The translations under genes were made by a program, and so were the position numbers. Under the pieces are notes generated by a model, which worked only from the letters and a program-made list of their open reading frames with translations, had not been told where the DNA came from and did no database searches. 64,000 nt of DNA from Acidocella sp. KAb 2-4 (GTDB taxonomy: Bacteria; Pseudomonadota; Alphaproteobacteria; Acetobacterales; Acetobacteraceae), in assembly GCF_020567705.1 (NCBI RefSeq), contig NZ_JAJDJU010000001.1, positions 62,001 through 126,000 of the forward strand. The letters run 5' to 3'. This document shows positions 51,522-60,431 of the stretch, piece by piece (positions within the stretch are counted from its first letter, which is position 1; each line of letters begins with the position of its first letter).

Positions 51522-54500
51522 ATGAACCACGAAACCGCCCCTGAATTCCTCGCCGCCTGGGACAAGAACAAGCAGATCCTGCGCGAGACCTATACCCCCG
51601 CGATGGAGCATGACGCGTGCGGCGTCGGCTTGGTCGCCGCGCTGGACGGCAAGAAGCGCCGCGACATCGTGCAGGCCGGCATCGACGCGCTGAAGGCCGT
51701 GTGGCACCGCGGCGCCGTGGATGCCGATGGCAAGACCGGCGACGGCGCGGGCATCCATATCGAGATCCCGCAGGATTTCTTCGCCGCAGAGGTCAAGCGC
51801 GGCGGCGACCGTCTGCGCGAGGGGCCGATCGCGGTGGGCATGGTGTTTCTGCCCAAGACTGATCTGGCAGCGCAGGAGCGCTGCCGCCAGATCGTGGAGA
51901 CCGAGATTCTCAATTTCGGCTACCGCATCTATGGCTGGCGCCAGGTGCCAATCAATGTCGAGTGCATCGGTGAGAAGGCGAACGCGACGCGCCCCGAGAT
52001 CGAGCAGATCATGCTGTGGAACGCGCGCGGCCTCTCCGAGGAGGAGTTTGAGCGCGAGCTGTATCTGATCCGCCGCAAGATCGAGAAGGCGGCGATCGAG
52101 GCGCAGATCGCGGATCTGTATATCTGCTCGCTGTCTTGCCGCAGCATCGTGTATAAGGGCATGTTCCTGGCCGAGAGCCTCACGGAATTCTACCCGGACC
52201 TGCTGGATGAGCGTTTCGTCTCGCGCTTCGCCATTTATCACCAGCGCTATTCGACCAACACTTTCCCCACCTGGAAGCTAGCGCAGCCCTTCCGCATGCT
52301 CGCGCATAATGGCGAGATCAACACCGTGGCGGGCAACATCAACTGGATGAAGAGCCACGAGACGCGCCTGGCCGCCGAGGGGCTGAACGAGTTTCTCGAT
52401 TACGTGAAGCCGGTGGTGCAGGATGGCGGGTCGGACACCGCTGCGCTCGACAACGTGTTCGAGCTGCTGGTGCGCGCCGGGCGCGACGCGCCGATGGCGA
52501 AGGCGCTGATGATCCCGCCCTCCATCGCCAATGACGCGACGATGAAGCAGGCGCATAAGGATTTGTTCCTTTATTGCAACGCCGTGATGGAGCCGTGGGA
52601 CGGCCCCGCCGCCGTGGCCGCCACCGATGGCCGTTTCGTGATCGCCGGGCTGGACCGCAACGGGCTGCGCCCGCTGCGCTATTCGGTCACGCGCAACAAG
52701 ATGCTGATCGTCGGCTCCGAGACCGGCATGGTGAAGCTCGATGAGGAGGATATCGTCGAGAAGGGCGCGGTCGGCCCTGGCCAGACCATCGCCGTCGATC
52801 TCAACGAGGCGCAATTCTACACCGATGAGCAGGTGAAGGACATGCTGGCCGAACGCCAGGATTTCGGCGCCTGGGTGAAGCGCATTACCGTGATCGACCA
52901 TATCGTGAAGACCGACGCGCCGGAGCCCGTGCGGCTGGACGCCGAGGCGCTGCGCCGCCGGCAGCTCGCCGTGGGCTTCACGCTGGAGGATCTGGAACTG
53001 ATCCTGCACCCGATGGTGGATGACGCGCAGGAGGCCATCGGCTCGATGGGCGACGACGCGCCGCTCGCCGTACTCTCCAGCAAATATCGCGGGCTGCATC
53101 ATTATTTCCGCCAGAGCTTCAGCCAGGTCACCAATCCGGCCATCGACTCATTGCGCGAGACGCGGGTGATGTCGCTGAAGACGCGCCTCGGCAATCTCGG
53201 CAACGTGCTCGATGAGGACGCCGAGCAATGCGATTTGTTGCAGCTGGAAAGCCCGGTGCTCTCCACCGCTGAGTTCGACGCCATGCGCAAGACCATGGGC
53301 GCCTCCGCCTGCGTGGTGGATTGCACCTTCAAGGTCGCCAATGGCGAGGGCGGGCTGCGCCGCGCCATCGAGCGCATCCGCCGCGAGGCCGAGGAGGGCG
53401 TGCGCGCGGGCTGCACCCATGTCATCCTCACCGATGAGGCGATGAGCCCCGAGCGCGCGCCGATCCCGATGATCCTGGCCACGGGCGCGGTGCATACGCA
53501 TCTCGTGCGGCAATCGCTGCGCACCTTCACCTCGCTCAACGTGCGCGCGGCCGAGTGCCTCGACGTGCATTATTTCGCGGTGCTGGTCGGCGTGGGCGCC
53601 ACCACGGTCAACGCCTATCTGGCGCAGGAATGCATCGCGGACCGCCATGCGCGCGGGCTGTTTGGCAGCGTCACGCTGAAGGAGGCGGTGAGCCGCTATA
53701 AGAAGGCGGTGGATAAGGGGCTGCTGAAGGTGATGTCCAAGCTCGGCATCTCCGTCATCTCCTCCTATCGCGGCGGCTATAATTTCGAGGCCATCGGGCT
53801 CTCGCGCGCGCTGGTGGGTGAGTTCTTCCCCGGCATGCCCTCGCGCATTTCCGGCATCGGTCTGCCCGGCATCGCGCATGAGGTGCTGGAACTGCACAAA
53901 GCCGCCTGGAGCGGCAATGTGGTGCCGCTGGATATTGGCGGGCAATACCGCCTGCGCCGCACCGGCGAGGCGCACGCGCTCGACAATAACGCGATTCATC
54001 TGCTGCAAACCGCGGTCGGCACCGGCTCGTACAAGACCTACAAGAAATATACCGAGATGGTGCGCAAGCAGAAGCCGATCGCGCTGCGCGACCTGCTGGA
54101 TTTCCGGCGCGACGGGCTGAGCCCGATCTCGGTGGACGAGGTCGAGAGCATCACCGAGATCCGCAAGAAGCTGCTGGCGCCGGGCATCTCGCTCGGCGCG
54201 CTCAGCCCGGAGGCACATGAGACGCTCTCGATCGCGATGAACCGCATCGGCGCGCGCTCCGATTCCGGCGAGGGCGGCGAAGACCCCGCGCGCGCCGAGC
54301 CGCGCCCGAATGGCGACAACGCTTCCAGCGCCATCAAGCAGATCGCCTCGGGGCGTTTTGGCGTCACCGCCGAATATCTGAACGACTGCAAGGAGATCGA
54401 GATCAAGGTCGCGCAGGGCGCCAAGCCCGGCGAGGGCGGGCAGCTGCCGGGCTTCAAGGTGACCGAACTCATCGCCAAGCTGCGTCACTCCACGCCAGGG

Positions 54501-56054
54501 GTGACGCTGATCTCTCCGCCGCCGCATCACGACATCTATTCGATCGAGGATCTGGCGCAGCTCATCTACGACCTCAAGCAGATCAACCCGCGCGCCACGG
54601 TGTGCGTAAAGCTGGTCTCGCGCTCTGGCATCGGCACCATCGCCGCGGGCGTGGCCAAGGCCAAGGCCGACGCCATTCTGGTCTCCGGCCATGTCGGCGG
54701 CACCGGCGCGTCGCCGCAATCCTCCATCAAATATGCGGGCATGCCGTGGGAGATGGGGCTCTCGGAGACGCATCAGGTGCTGATGCTCAACCGCCTGCGC
54801 CATCAGGTGGTGCTGCGTACCGATGGCGGCATCAAGACCGGGCGCGACGTGGTGATCGCCGCCATGCTGGGCGCCGAGGAATACGGCATCGGCACGGCCT
54901 CGCTGGTGGCGATGGGCTGCATCATGGTGCGCCAGTGCCACTCCAACACCTGCCCGGTGGGCGTGTGCACGCAGGATGAGGCGCTGCGCAAGAAGTTCGA
55001 GGGCTCGCCGGAGAAGGTGATCAACCTGTTCTCCTTCGTGGCCGAGGAAGTGCGCGAGATCCTGGCCTCGCTCGGCTTCAAGTCGCTCAAGGAGATCATC
55101 GGCCGCACCGACCTGCTGCATCAGGTCTCGCGCGGCGCCGATTATCTCGACGACCTCGACCTCAACCCGATCCTGGCCCAGGCCGACCCCGGCCCCTTCG
55201 CGCGCTATTGCACCCGCGAGGGCCGCAACGAGGTGCCGGAGACGCTGGACGCGCAGATGATCGAGGACGCCGAGCCGTTTTTCATGAGCGGCGAGAAGAT
55301 GCAGTTGCAGTACAATATCCGCAACACGCATCGCGCCATCGGCACCAAGTTCAGCTCGCAGATCGTGGCCAAATACCGCAAGGCCAAGCTGCAGCCGGAC
55401 CATGTGACGGTGCGTCTGCGCGGCTCGGCCGGGCAGTCGCTCGGCGCCTTCGCGGTGCGCGGGCTGAAGCTGGAAGTGTTCGGCGACGCCAACGACTACG
55501 TGGGCAAGGGGCTTTCGGGCGGCATGATCGTGGTGCGCACCGGGCCGTCCTCCAAGCTCAAGACCAACGAGAACACGATCATCGGCAACACCGTGCTGTA
55601 TGGCGCCACCTCGGGCGAGTTGTTCGCGGCCGGGCGCGCGGGTGAGCGTTTCGCGGTGCGTAACTCGGGCGCGACGGCGGTGGTCGAGGGCATTGGCTCC
55701 AATGGCTGCGAATACATGACCGGCGGCACGGTGGTGGTGCTGGGTGAGGTGGGCGATAATTTCGGCGCCGGCTTCACCGGCGGCGTGGCCTTCGTCTACG
55801 ACCCGCACAAGACCTTCGAACTGCGCGTGAACCCGGACACGCTGCGCTGGCAGCGCGTGGCCTCGGCGCATTGGGCGGGCGTGCTGAAGGAGCTGGTCGA
55901 GCGCCATGTGCAGGAAACCGAGAGCCGCTACGCCGCGACGCTGCTGAATGACTGGAACCGCGAATTCCAGAATTTCTGGCAGGTGGTGCCGAAGGAGTAC
56001 GTCAAGTACCTGCCGGTGCCGCTGGACGAGGCCGCCGAGGCCGCACGGGCCTGA
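51522..56054 (+). CDS. gltB: glutamate synthase large subunit
   Basis: Transfers the glutamine amide to 2-oxoglutarate, making two glutamates. ATG 51522 gives 1510 residues, the normal length. The glutaminase domain is expected to start at Cys33 (EHDACGVGLVA) after removal of a short propeptide. The FMN synthase domain contains SGHVGGTGASPQSSIKYAG near 1055, and the 3Fe-4S cysteines are in CIMVRQCHSNTCPVGVC near 1134. The C-terminal GXGXG beta-helix repeats (TGGTVVVLGEVGDNFGAGFT) are complete. Followed by a strong hairpin. Confidence 0.97.
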   Translation: MNHETAPEFLAAWDKNKQILRETYTPAMEHDACGVGLVAALDGKKRRDIVQAGIDALKAVWHRGAVDADGKTGDGAGIHIEIPQDFFAAEVKRGGDRLREGPIAVGMVFLPKTDLAAQERCRQIVETEILNFGYRIYGWRQVPINVECIGEKANATRPEIEQIMLWNARGLSEEEFERELYLIRRKIEKAAIEAQIADLYICSLSCRSIVYKGMFLAESLTEFYPDLLDERFVSRFAIYHQRYSTNTFPTWKLAQPFRMLAHNGEINTVAGNINWMKSHETRLAAEGLNEFLDYVKPVVQDGGSDTAALDNVFELLVRAGRDAPMAKALMIPPSIANDATMKQAHKDLFLYCNAVMEPWDGPAAVAATDGRFVIAGLDRNGLRPLRYSVTRNKMLIVGSETGMVKLDEEDIVEKGAVGPGQTIAVDLNEAQFYTDEQVKDMLAERQDFGAWVKRITVIDHIVKTDAPEPVRLDAEALRRRQLAVGFTLEDLELILHPMVDDAQEAIGSMGDDAPLAVLSSKYRGLHHYFRQSFSQVTNPAIDSLRETRVMSLKTRLGNLGNVLDEDAEQCDLLQLESPVLSTAEFDAMRKTMGASACVVDCTFKVANGEGGLRRAIERIRREAEEGVRAGCTHVILTDEAMSPERAPIPMILATGAVHTHLVRQSLRTFTSLNVRAAECLDVHYFAVLVGVGATTVNAYLAQECIADRHARGLFGSVTLKEAVSRYKKAVDKGLLKVMSKLGISVISSYRGGYNFEAIGLSRALVGEFFPGMPSRISGIGLPGIAHEVLELHKAAWSGNVVPLDIGGQYRLRRTGEAHALDNNAIHLLQTAVGTGSYKTYKKYTEMVRKQKPIALRDLLDFRRDGLSPISVDEVESITEIRKKLLAPGISLGALSPEAHETLSIAMNRIGARSDSGEGGEDPARAEPRPNGDNASSAIKQIASGRFGVTAEYLNDCKEIEIKVAQGAKPGEGGQLPGFKVTELIAKLRHSTPGVTLISPPPHHDIYSIEDLAQLIYDLKQINPRATVCVKLVSRSGIGTIAAGVAKAKADAILVSGHVGGTGASPQSSIKYAGMPWEMGLSETHQVLMLNRLRHQVVLRTDGGIKTGRDVVIAAMLGAEEYGIGTASLVAMGCIMVRQCHSNTCPVGVCTQDEALRKKFEGSPEKVINLFSFVAEEVREILASLGFKSLKEIIGRTDLLHQVSRGADYLDDLDLNPILAQADPGPFARYCTREGRNEVPETLDAQMIEDAEPFFMSGEKMQLQYNIRNTHRAIGTKFSSQIVAKYRKAKLQPDHVTVRLRGSAGQSLGAFAVRGLKLEVFGDANDYVGKGLSGGMIVVRTGPSSKLKTNENTIIGNTVLYGATSGELFAAGRAGERFAVRNSGATAVVEGIGSNGCEYMTGGTVVVLGEVGDNFGAGFTGGVAFVYDPHKTFELRVNPDTLRWQRVASAHWAGVLKELVERHVQETESRYAATLLNDWNREFQNFWQVVPKEYVKYLPVPLDEAAEAARA

Positions 56055-56061
56055 GATTTAT

Positions 56062-56098
56062 CCACCGGCGCCGCCTTTCAGCATGGCGGCGCCGGTGG
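56062..56098 (+). terminator. 14-bp perfect hairpin after gltB, no T run
   Basis: The arms CCACCGGCGCCGCC (56062-56075) and GGCGGCGCCGGTGG (56085-56098) pair perfectly around a 9-base loop, immediately after the gltB stop. No run of T follows, so it may be a T-less terminator or a 3' mRNA-protecting structure. Confidence 0.5.
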
Positions 56099-56110
56099 CA
56101 TAAAGCGCCT

Positions 56111-56779
56111 ATGCGAGTCCTTTATCACCTCCCGCTCTCCCCCTATTCGCGCAAGGTGCGTCTGGTGATGGCGGAAAAGCGCCTGCCATTCGAATTGCGG
56201 GTGGAGAAGGTGTGGGACCGTCAGCCGGATTATCTGGAACTCAACCCCGCCTGCACCGTGCCGACGCTGGTCGAGGATAACGGGCTGGTGATCCCCGATT
56301 CGCGGGTGATCTGCGAGTATCTGGAGGAAGCCTATCCAGAGACGCCGCTGCTCAGCAAGGTGATGCCCGAGCGGGTGGAGACCCGCCGCCTCGTCGCCTG
56401 GTTCGATGAGAAATTCCATTCCGAGGTCACGCGCCATCTGCTCTGGGAAAAGACCATGAAGCAGGCGCTGAAGATCGGCCCGCCGGACGCCAACGCGCTG
56501 CGCGCGGGCTATGCCAATCTCAAGCAGCATCTGGTGTATATCGGCTGGCTGGCGGAGCATCGGCGCTGGCTGGCCGGGGCCAATCTGTCGCTGGCCGATT
56601 TCGCCGCCGCGGCGCAGCTCTCGGCGCTCGATTATATCGGCGATGTGGACTGGTCGGCCTCGCCCGCGGCCAAGGATTGGTATGCGCGGATCAAGAGCCG
56701 CCCGTCCTTCCGCGCCGTGCTGGCCGACAAGGTGACCGGCATCGCGCCGCCGCCGCATTACGCCGATCTCGATTTCTAG
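56111..56779 (+). CDS. glutathione S-transferase family protein
   Basis: A cytosolic GST of 222 residues. The N-terminal thioredoxin-like domain has LYHLPLSPYSRKVRLVMAEK near residue 4 with the likely catalytic Ser/Tyr, and the cis-Pro glutathione site NPACTVPTLVEDNGLVIPDS near 46. The C-terminal helical domain contains LAGANLSLADFAAAAQL with the conserved Asp. It resembles the GST_N / GST_C class with an unknown electrophile substrate. It starts 56 bases after gltB. Confidence 0.88.
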   Translation: MRVLYHLPLSPYSRKVRLVMAEKRLPFELRVEKVWDRQPDYLELNPACTVPTLVEDNGLVIPDSRVICEYLEEAYPETPLLSKVMPERVETRRLVAWFDEKFHSEVTRHLLWEKTMKQALKIGPPDANALRAGYANLKQHLVYIGWLAEHRRWLAGANLSLADFAAAAQLSALDYIGDVDWSASPAAKDWYARIKSRPSFRAVLADKVTGIAPPPHYADLDF

Positions 56780-56788
56780 GCCCGGCGG

Positions 56789-57649
56789 ATGAACACCGCG
56801 CCCGGCACGCTGCTGATCTTCGGGCTGGGCTATTCCGGCCGGGCGATCGCGCGCGCGGCTGTTGCCGCCGGATACGCCGTTACCGCCACCACGCGCGCGG
56901 GCGCCGCGCCGGAGCCGGGGGTGGCGCTGGTGCCGTTTTCGGCCGCCGGGGCCGCCATTGCCGCCGCCACGCATCTCATCGCCACCGCCGCGCCGGATGA
57001 GGATGGCGACCCGGTGCTGGCGCGCTATCGCGCCGCCATCGCCGCCGCGCCGCATCTGCGCTGGCTGGGCTATCTCTCCACCACGGGCGTCTATGGCGAT
57101 GCCGGCGGCGCCTGGGTGGACGAGGCGACGCCGGTGAATCCAGGCTCCGCGCGCGCGCGCCGGCGTGTGGCGGCGGAGCAGGCCTGGGCGGCGCTTGGCA
57201 AACCGCTCGCCATTTTCCGGCTGGCCGGGATTTACGGCCCCGGACGCTCGATGTTCGACGATCTGCGCGCCGGGCAGGGGCGGCGCGTGGTCAAGCCGGG
57301 GCATGTATTCGGGCGCATCCATCGTGACGACATCGCCCAGGGCGTGTGCGCCGCGATGGCGCGCGCGGCCACCGGCATTTTCAACTTCGCCGACGACGAA
57401 CCCGCCGCCAGCGCCGATGTGGTGGTTGAGGCCGCGCGGTTGCTGGGCATGGCGCCGCCGCCACCCGTGCCCTATGAGCAGGCGGTGCAGGGCATGTCGC
57501 CCATGGCGCGCAGTTTCTGGGCCGAAAACCGCAAGGTGAGCGCGGCCCGGACCAAGGCGGCGCTCGGAATCGCTTGGCGCTACCCCAGCTACCGCGAGGG
57601 CTTAGCCGCCATTCTGCGCGAGGAGCGCACGCAGCGCCGCGATCAATAG
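56789..57649 (+). CDS. extended SDR family NAD(P)-binding protein (YeeZ-like)
   Basis: A 286-residue Rossmann-fold protein. The nucleotide motif is LLIFGLGYSGRAIARAAVAA near residue 8, an atypical GxGxSG form seen in YeeZ-like proteins. YLSTTGVYGDAGGAWVDEAT near 92 holds the active-site Tyr region, and IFRLAGIYGPGRS is present near 138. The substrate is unknown. It starts 9 bases after the GST gene; its 3' end overlaps the convergent hydrolase by 48 bases. Confidence 0.85.
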   Translation: MNTAPGTLLIFGLGYSGRAIARAAVAAGYAVTATTRAGAAPEPGVALVPFSAAGAAIAAATHLIATAAPDEDGDPVLARYRAAIAAAPHLRWLGYLSTTGVYGDAGGAWVDEATPVNPGSARARRRVAAEQAWAALGKPLAIFRLAGIYGPGRSMFDDLRAGQGRRVVKPGHVFGRIHRDDIAQGVCAAMARAATGIFNFADDEPAASADVVVEAARLLGMAPPPPVPYEQAVQGMSPMARSFWAENRKVSAARTKAALGIAWRYPSYREGLAAILREERTQRRDQ

Positions 57650-58357
57650 CGCCAGATCCTGCGGGCGCGAGAGCCGGTGGTCGCCATCCTTCACGAAGGT
57701 GAGGCGCACATCCGGGGTTTCCAGCCGCTCGGCCAGGGTCAGGCTGAGCCGCCAGGGCACATCGGCATCCTGCATGCCGTGCAGGATGCGCACTGGCCCC
57801 GCGATGGGCAGCGGCGCGTGCAGCAGCAGATGCGCCCGGCCTTCCTCCAGCAAGTGCCAGGTGAGCGGCAGCGGCTCGCCATATTCCGAGGGGCGGTGGA
57901 GCACGCCCTCGCGGCGCAGCGTGTCGAGCTGTGCGGGTGTGAGTTCCTCGCGGATCAGCGTCTCGGTGAAATCGGGCGCGGGGGCGATGAGCAGCAGCCC
58001 GCGCAGCCGGGCTTGCAGGCGCATGGCGAGCAACAGGGCGATCCACCCGCCCATCGAGGACCCGACCAGGATCACCTCCTGCTCCGGCACCACTTGTTCG
58101 ATGATGAAGGCGGCGTCCTCGGCCCAGGCGCCGATGCTGCCCTCGATGAATTTGCCGCCGGATTGGCCATGGCCGGAATAGTCGAAGCGCAGCATGGCCT
58201 GGCGGTCGTGGCGGCAGATTTCCTCCAGCGCCAGGGCTTTGGTGCCCGCCATGTCCGAGGCGAAGCCGGGGCAGAACACCACCACCGGCCCGGCGCCGGG
58301 GAGGTATTCATAGGCCAGATCGATCCCCGGCTCGCGGCTGAGTTTTGGCATTGTCAT
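57602..58357 (-). CDS. alpha/beta hydrolase
   Basis: A 251-residue serine hydrolase of unknown substrate. ATG 58357 follows GGGGGGA and begins MTMPKLSREPGIDLAYEYLP; the longer frame has no support. It carries the nucleophile elbow VGSSMGGWIALLLAMRLQ near residue 94, an acid in HGMQDADVPWRLSLTLAERL near 196, and His in KDGDHRLSRPQDL near 229. Reads toward and overlaps the SDR gene by 48 bases. Confidence 0.88.
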   Translation of the reverse strand: MTMPKLSREPGIDLAYEYLPGAGPVVVFCPGFASDMAGTKALALEEICRHDRQAMLRFDYSGHGQSGGKFIEGSIGAWAEDAAFIIEQVVPEQEVILVGSSMGGWIALLLAMRLQARLRGLLLIAPAPDFTETLIREELTPAQLDTLRREGVLHRPSEYGEPLPLTWHLLEEGRAHLLLHAPLPIAGPVRILHGMQDADVPWRLSLTLAERLETPDVRLTFVKDGDHRLSRPQDLALLIAALRALLAQNGG

Positions 58358-58385
58358 TCCCCCCTGAATCGCTGATAGCCCGCTC

Positions 58386-59522
58386 ATGAATACTCGACGG
58401 CTGACGATTCTCCAGGTACTGCCGCAACTTGGCATGGGCGGGGCGGAGCGTGTGGCGGTGGAAGGCGCGGCGGCTGTGCATCTGAGCGGGCACCGCGCGC
58501 TGATCGCCGCCGCCCCCGGGCCGCTGGCGGCGCTGGCCACGCGGGCCGGGGCCGAGCTCGTGCGGCTGCCGCTCGACGCCAAGAGCCCGCTCGGCATCTG
58601 GCGCAATATCCGGCGGCTGGAAGAGGTGATCGAGGAAAACGAGGTGGATTTGATCCACGCGCATTCCCGCGCGCCGGCCTGGTCAGCCTATCACGCGGCG
58701 CGGCGGCGCAAGATCCCGTTCGTGACCACGTATCATGGCGTTTACGGCGAGCAGAACGGGCTGAAGCGCCGCTATAACCAGGTGATGGCGCGCGGGGACC
58801 GGGTGATCGCGGTGAGCCATTACGTGGCGGAACTGATCGGCGCGCGCTATGGCGTGGGCGAGGAGAGGGTGCGGGTGATCCATGGCGGTGTGGATACCGC
58901 GGTGTTCGACCCCGCCACCGTGCTGGGCGACCGCGCGGTGAAGCTGGCGCGGGCATGGCGGGCCGATTCCGGGCAGCCCACGGTGGTGCTGCCGGGGCGG
59001 CTAACCGGCTGGAAAGGGCAGAAACTGTTCATCGAGGCGCTCGCCAAGATGCGCAACCAGGAGGTGCTGGGCGTTCTCGTGGGCTCCGACCAGGGGCGCG
59101 GGGCTTATACCGCCAGCCTGATGCGCCTGGCCGAAACGCTGGGCGTGGGGGCGCGGCTGCGCTTGACCGGGCATGTCGAGGATGTGCCCGCGGCGATGAT
59201 GCTGGCCGATGTGGTGGTGAATTGCTCGACCAAGCCCGAGGCGTTCGGGCGCACCATCGTCGAGGCGCAGGCGATGGGCCGCGTGGTGGTGGCCGCCGAC
59301 CATGGCGGCGCTCGCGAGACGGTGCTGGACGGGCAGAGCGGCTTTTTGGTGCCGCCCGGCAACGCCGCCGCCCTGGCCGCCATGCTGGACGCGATTTTGG
59401 AGATGCCGGCGCAGGCGCGCATCGAGTTCGGGCAGCAGGCGCGGGCGCATATCGTGCGCAGTTTCTCGCTGCCAGTGATGCAGACGCGCCTGCTCAACGT
59501 GTATGCGGAGCTGCTGGGGTGA
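58386..59522 (+). CDS. glycosyltransferase family 4 protein, LPS-type
   Basis: A 378-residue GT-B transferase of the GT4 family. The N-terminus has ILQVLPQLGMGGAERVAVEG, a classic GT4 start, and HSRAPAWSAYHAARRRKIPF near 98. The C-terminal half has VVLPGRLTGWKGQKLFIEAL near 200 and the E-x7-E region STKPEAFGRTIVEAQAMGRV near 282. Its TGA overlaps the GTG start of the next gene. The pair probably acts in LPS core synthesis. Confidence 0.9.
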   Translation: MNTRRLTILQVLPQLGMGGAERVAVEGAAAVHLSGHRALIAAAPGPLAALATRAGAELVRLPLDAKSPLGIWRNIRRLEEVIEENEVDLIHAHSRAPAWSAYHAARRRKIPFVTTYHGVYGEQNGLKRRYNQVMARGDRVIAVSHYVAELIGARYGVGEERVRVIHGGVDTAVFDPATVLGDRAVKLARAWRADSGQPTVVLPGRLTGWKGQKLFIEALAKMRNQEVLGVLVGSDQGRGAYTASLMRLAETLGVGARLRLTGHVEDVPAAMMLADVVVNCSTKPEAFGRTIVEAQAMGRVVVAADHGGARETVLDGQSGFLVPPGNAAALAAMLDAILEMPAQARIEFGQQARAHIVRSFSLPVMQTRLLNVYAELLG

Positions 59523-60400
59523 AGGTGCTGGTGATCAAGCACGGCGCCTTTGGCGATATCGTGCTGGCTTTTCCGGCGATGGCGGCGATCCGGGCCGCGC
59601 ATCTGGGGGCGCGCATCACGCTGCTCACCACCCGCCCTTATGCCGGGCTGCTCGGCGCTTCCCCATGGTTTGACGAGGTGCGGGTGGACGCCAAGCCGGA
59701 AGGGGGGAACCTGCCCGGGTTGTGGCGGCTGAAGCGGCAGCTCGCCGGGTTCGACCTCGTTTATGATCTGCAAACCTCCGGCCGCTCCTCGCGCTATTTC
59801 GCCCTGGCCGGGCGGCCGCGCTGGTCGGGCGTTGCCAGGGGCTGCGCCCTGCCGCACCGCGATGCGCGGCGCGATTTTATCCATACCCGTGAGCGGCTGG
59901 AAGGCCAGTTGCGCGATGCCGGGATCGTCACGCTGCCGCCGCCCGACCTCTCCTGGCTGGCGGGCGATGTCTCCGGTTTCTGCCTGCCCGCGCGCTATGC
60001 CGTGCTGGTGCCCGGCGCCGCCCCGCACCGGCCCGAGAAGCGCTTTCCGGCGGAGAAATTCGCCGAGGTGGCGCGCGGGCTGGGGATGCCGGTGGTGGTG
60101 GTCGGCACCGCCGGGGAGCACGATCTGGCGCGGGCGATCGGCGGCATCGACCTCACCGGGCGCACGGATTTCTTCCAGCTCGCCAGCGTATTCCGGGGCG
60201 CGGCGCTGGCCATTGGCAACGATACCGGGCCGATGCATCTGGCCGCCGCGCTCGGTGTGCGCTGCATCGCGCTGTTTTCCGCCGCCTCCGACCCGGCGCT
60301 CACCGCCCCGCGCGGCCCCGATGGCGGCTGGCCCATCATTCTGCGCGCGCCAAATCTGCAAGACCTGGCGGTTGCACAGGTCCTCGCCGCCCTGCCATAA
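59519..60400 (+). CDS. heptosyltransferase-type GT9 protein
   Basis: Predicted ADP-heptose:LPS transferase of GT9. The GTG at 59519 overlaps the previous stop (GTGA) and begins [20 protein letters not shown], the standard family N-terminus; 293 residues result. Acceptor and donor regions [20 protein letters not shown] near 160 and the signature [16 protein letters not shown] near 237 are present. It could equally transfer another sugar, since GT9 specificity cannot be read by eye. Confidence 0.92.
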   Translation: MKVLVIKHGAFGDIVLAFPAMAAIRAAHLGARITLLTTRPYAGLLGASPWFDEVRVDAKPEGGNLPGLWRLKRQLAGFDLVYDLQTSGRSSRYFALAGRPRWSGVARGCALPHRDARRDFIHTRERLEGQLRDAGIVTLPPPDLSWLAGDVSGFCLPARYAVLVPGAAPHRPEKRFPAEKFAEVARGLGMPVVVVGTAGEHDLARAIGGIDLTGRTDFFQLASVFRGAALAIGNDTGPMHLAAALGVRCIALFSAASDPALTAPRGPDGGWPIILRAPNLQDLAVAQVLAALP

Positions 60401-60431
60401 GGCCCTAGATTTTCAAGCCAAAGAGAGAGAC

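Noticed and set aside
50066-51571. 501-codon reverse frame opposite gltD
   Set aside because: Antisense shadow; gltD has complete cysteine and FAD motifs.
53148-55907. 919-codon reverse open frame inside gltB
   Set aside because: Antisense to a perfectly conserved gltB; composition is Arg/His/Ala-rich with no motif, as expected from a high-GC shadow frame.
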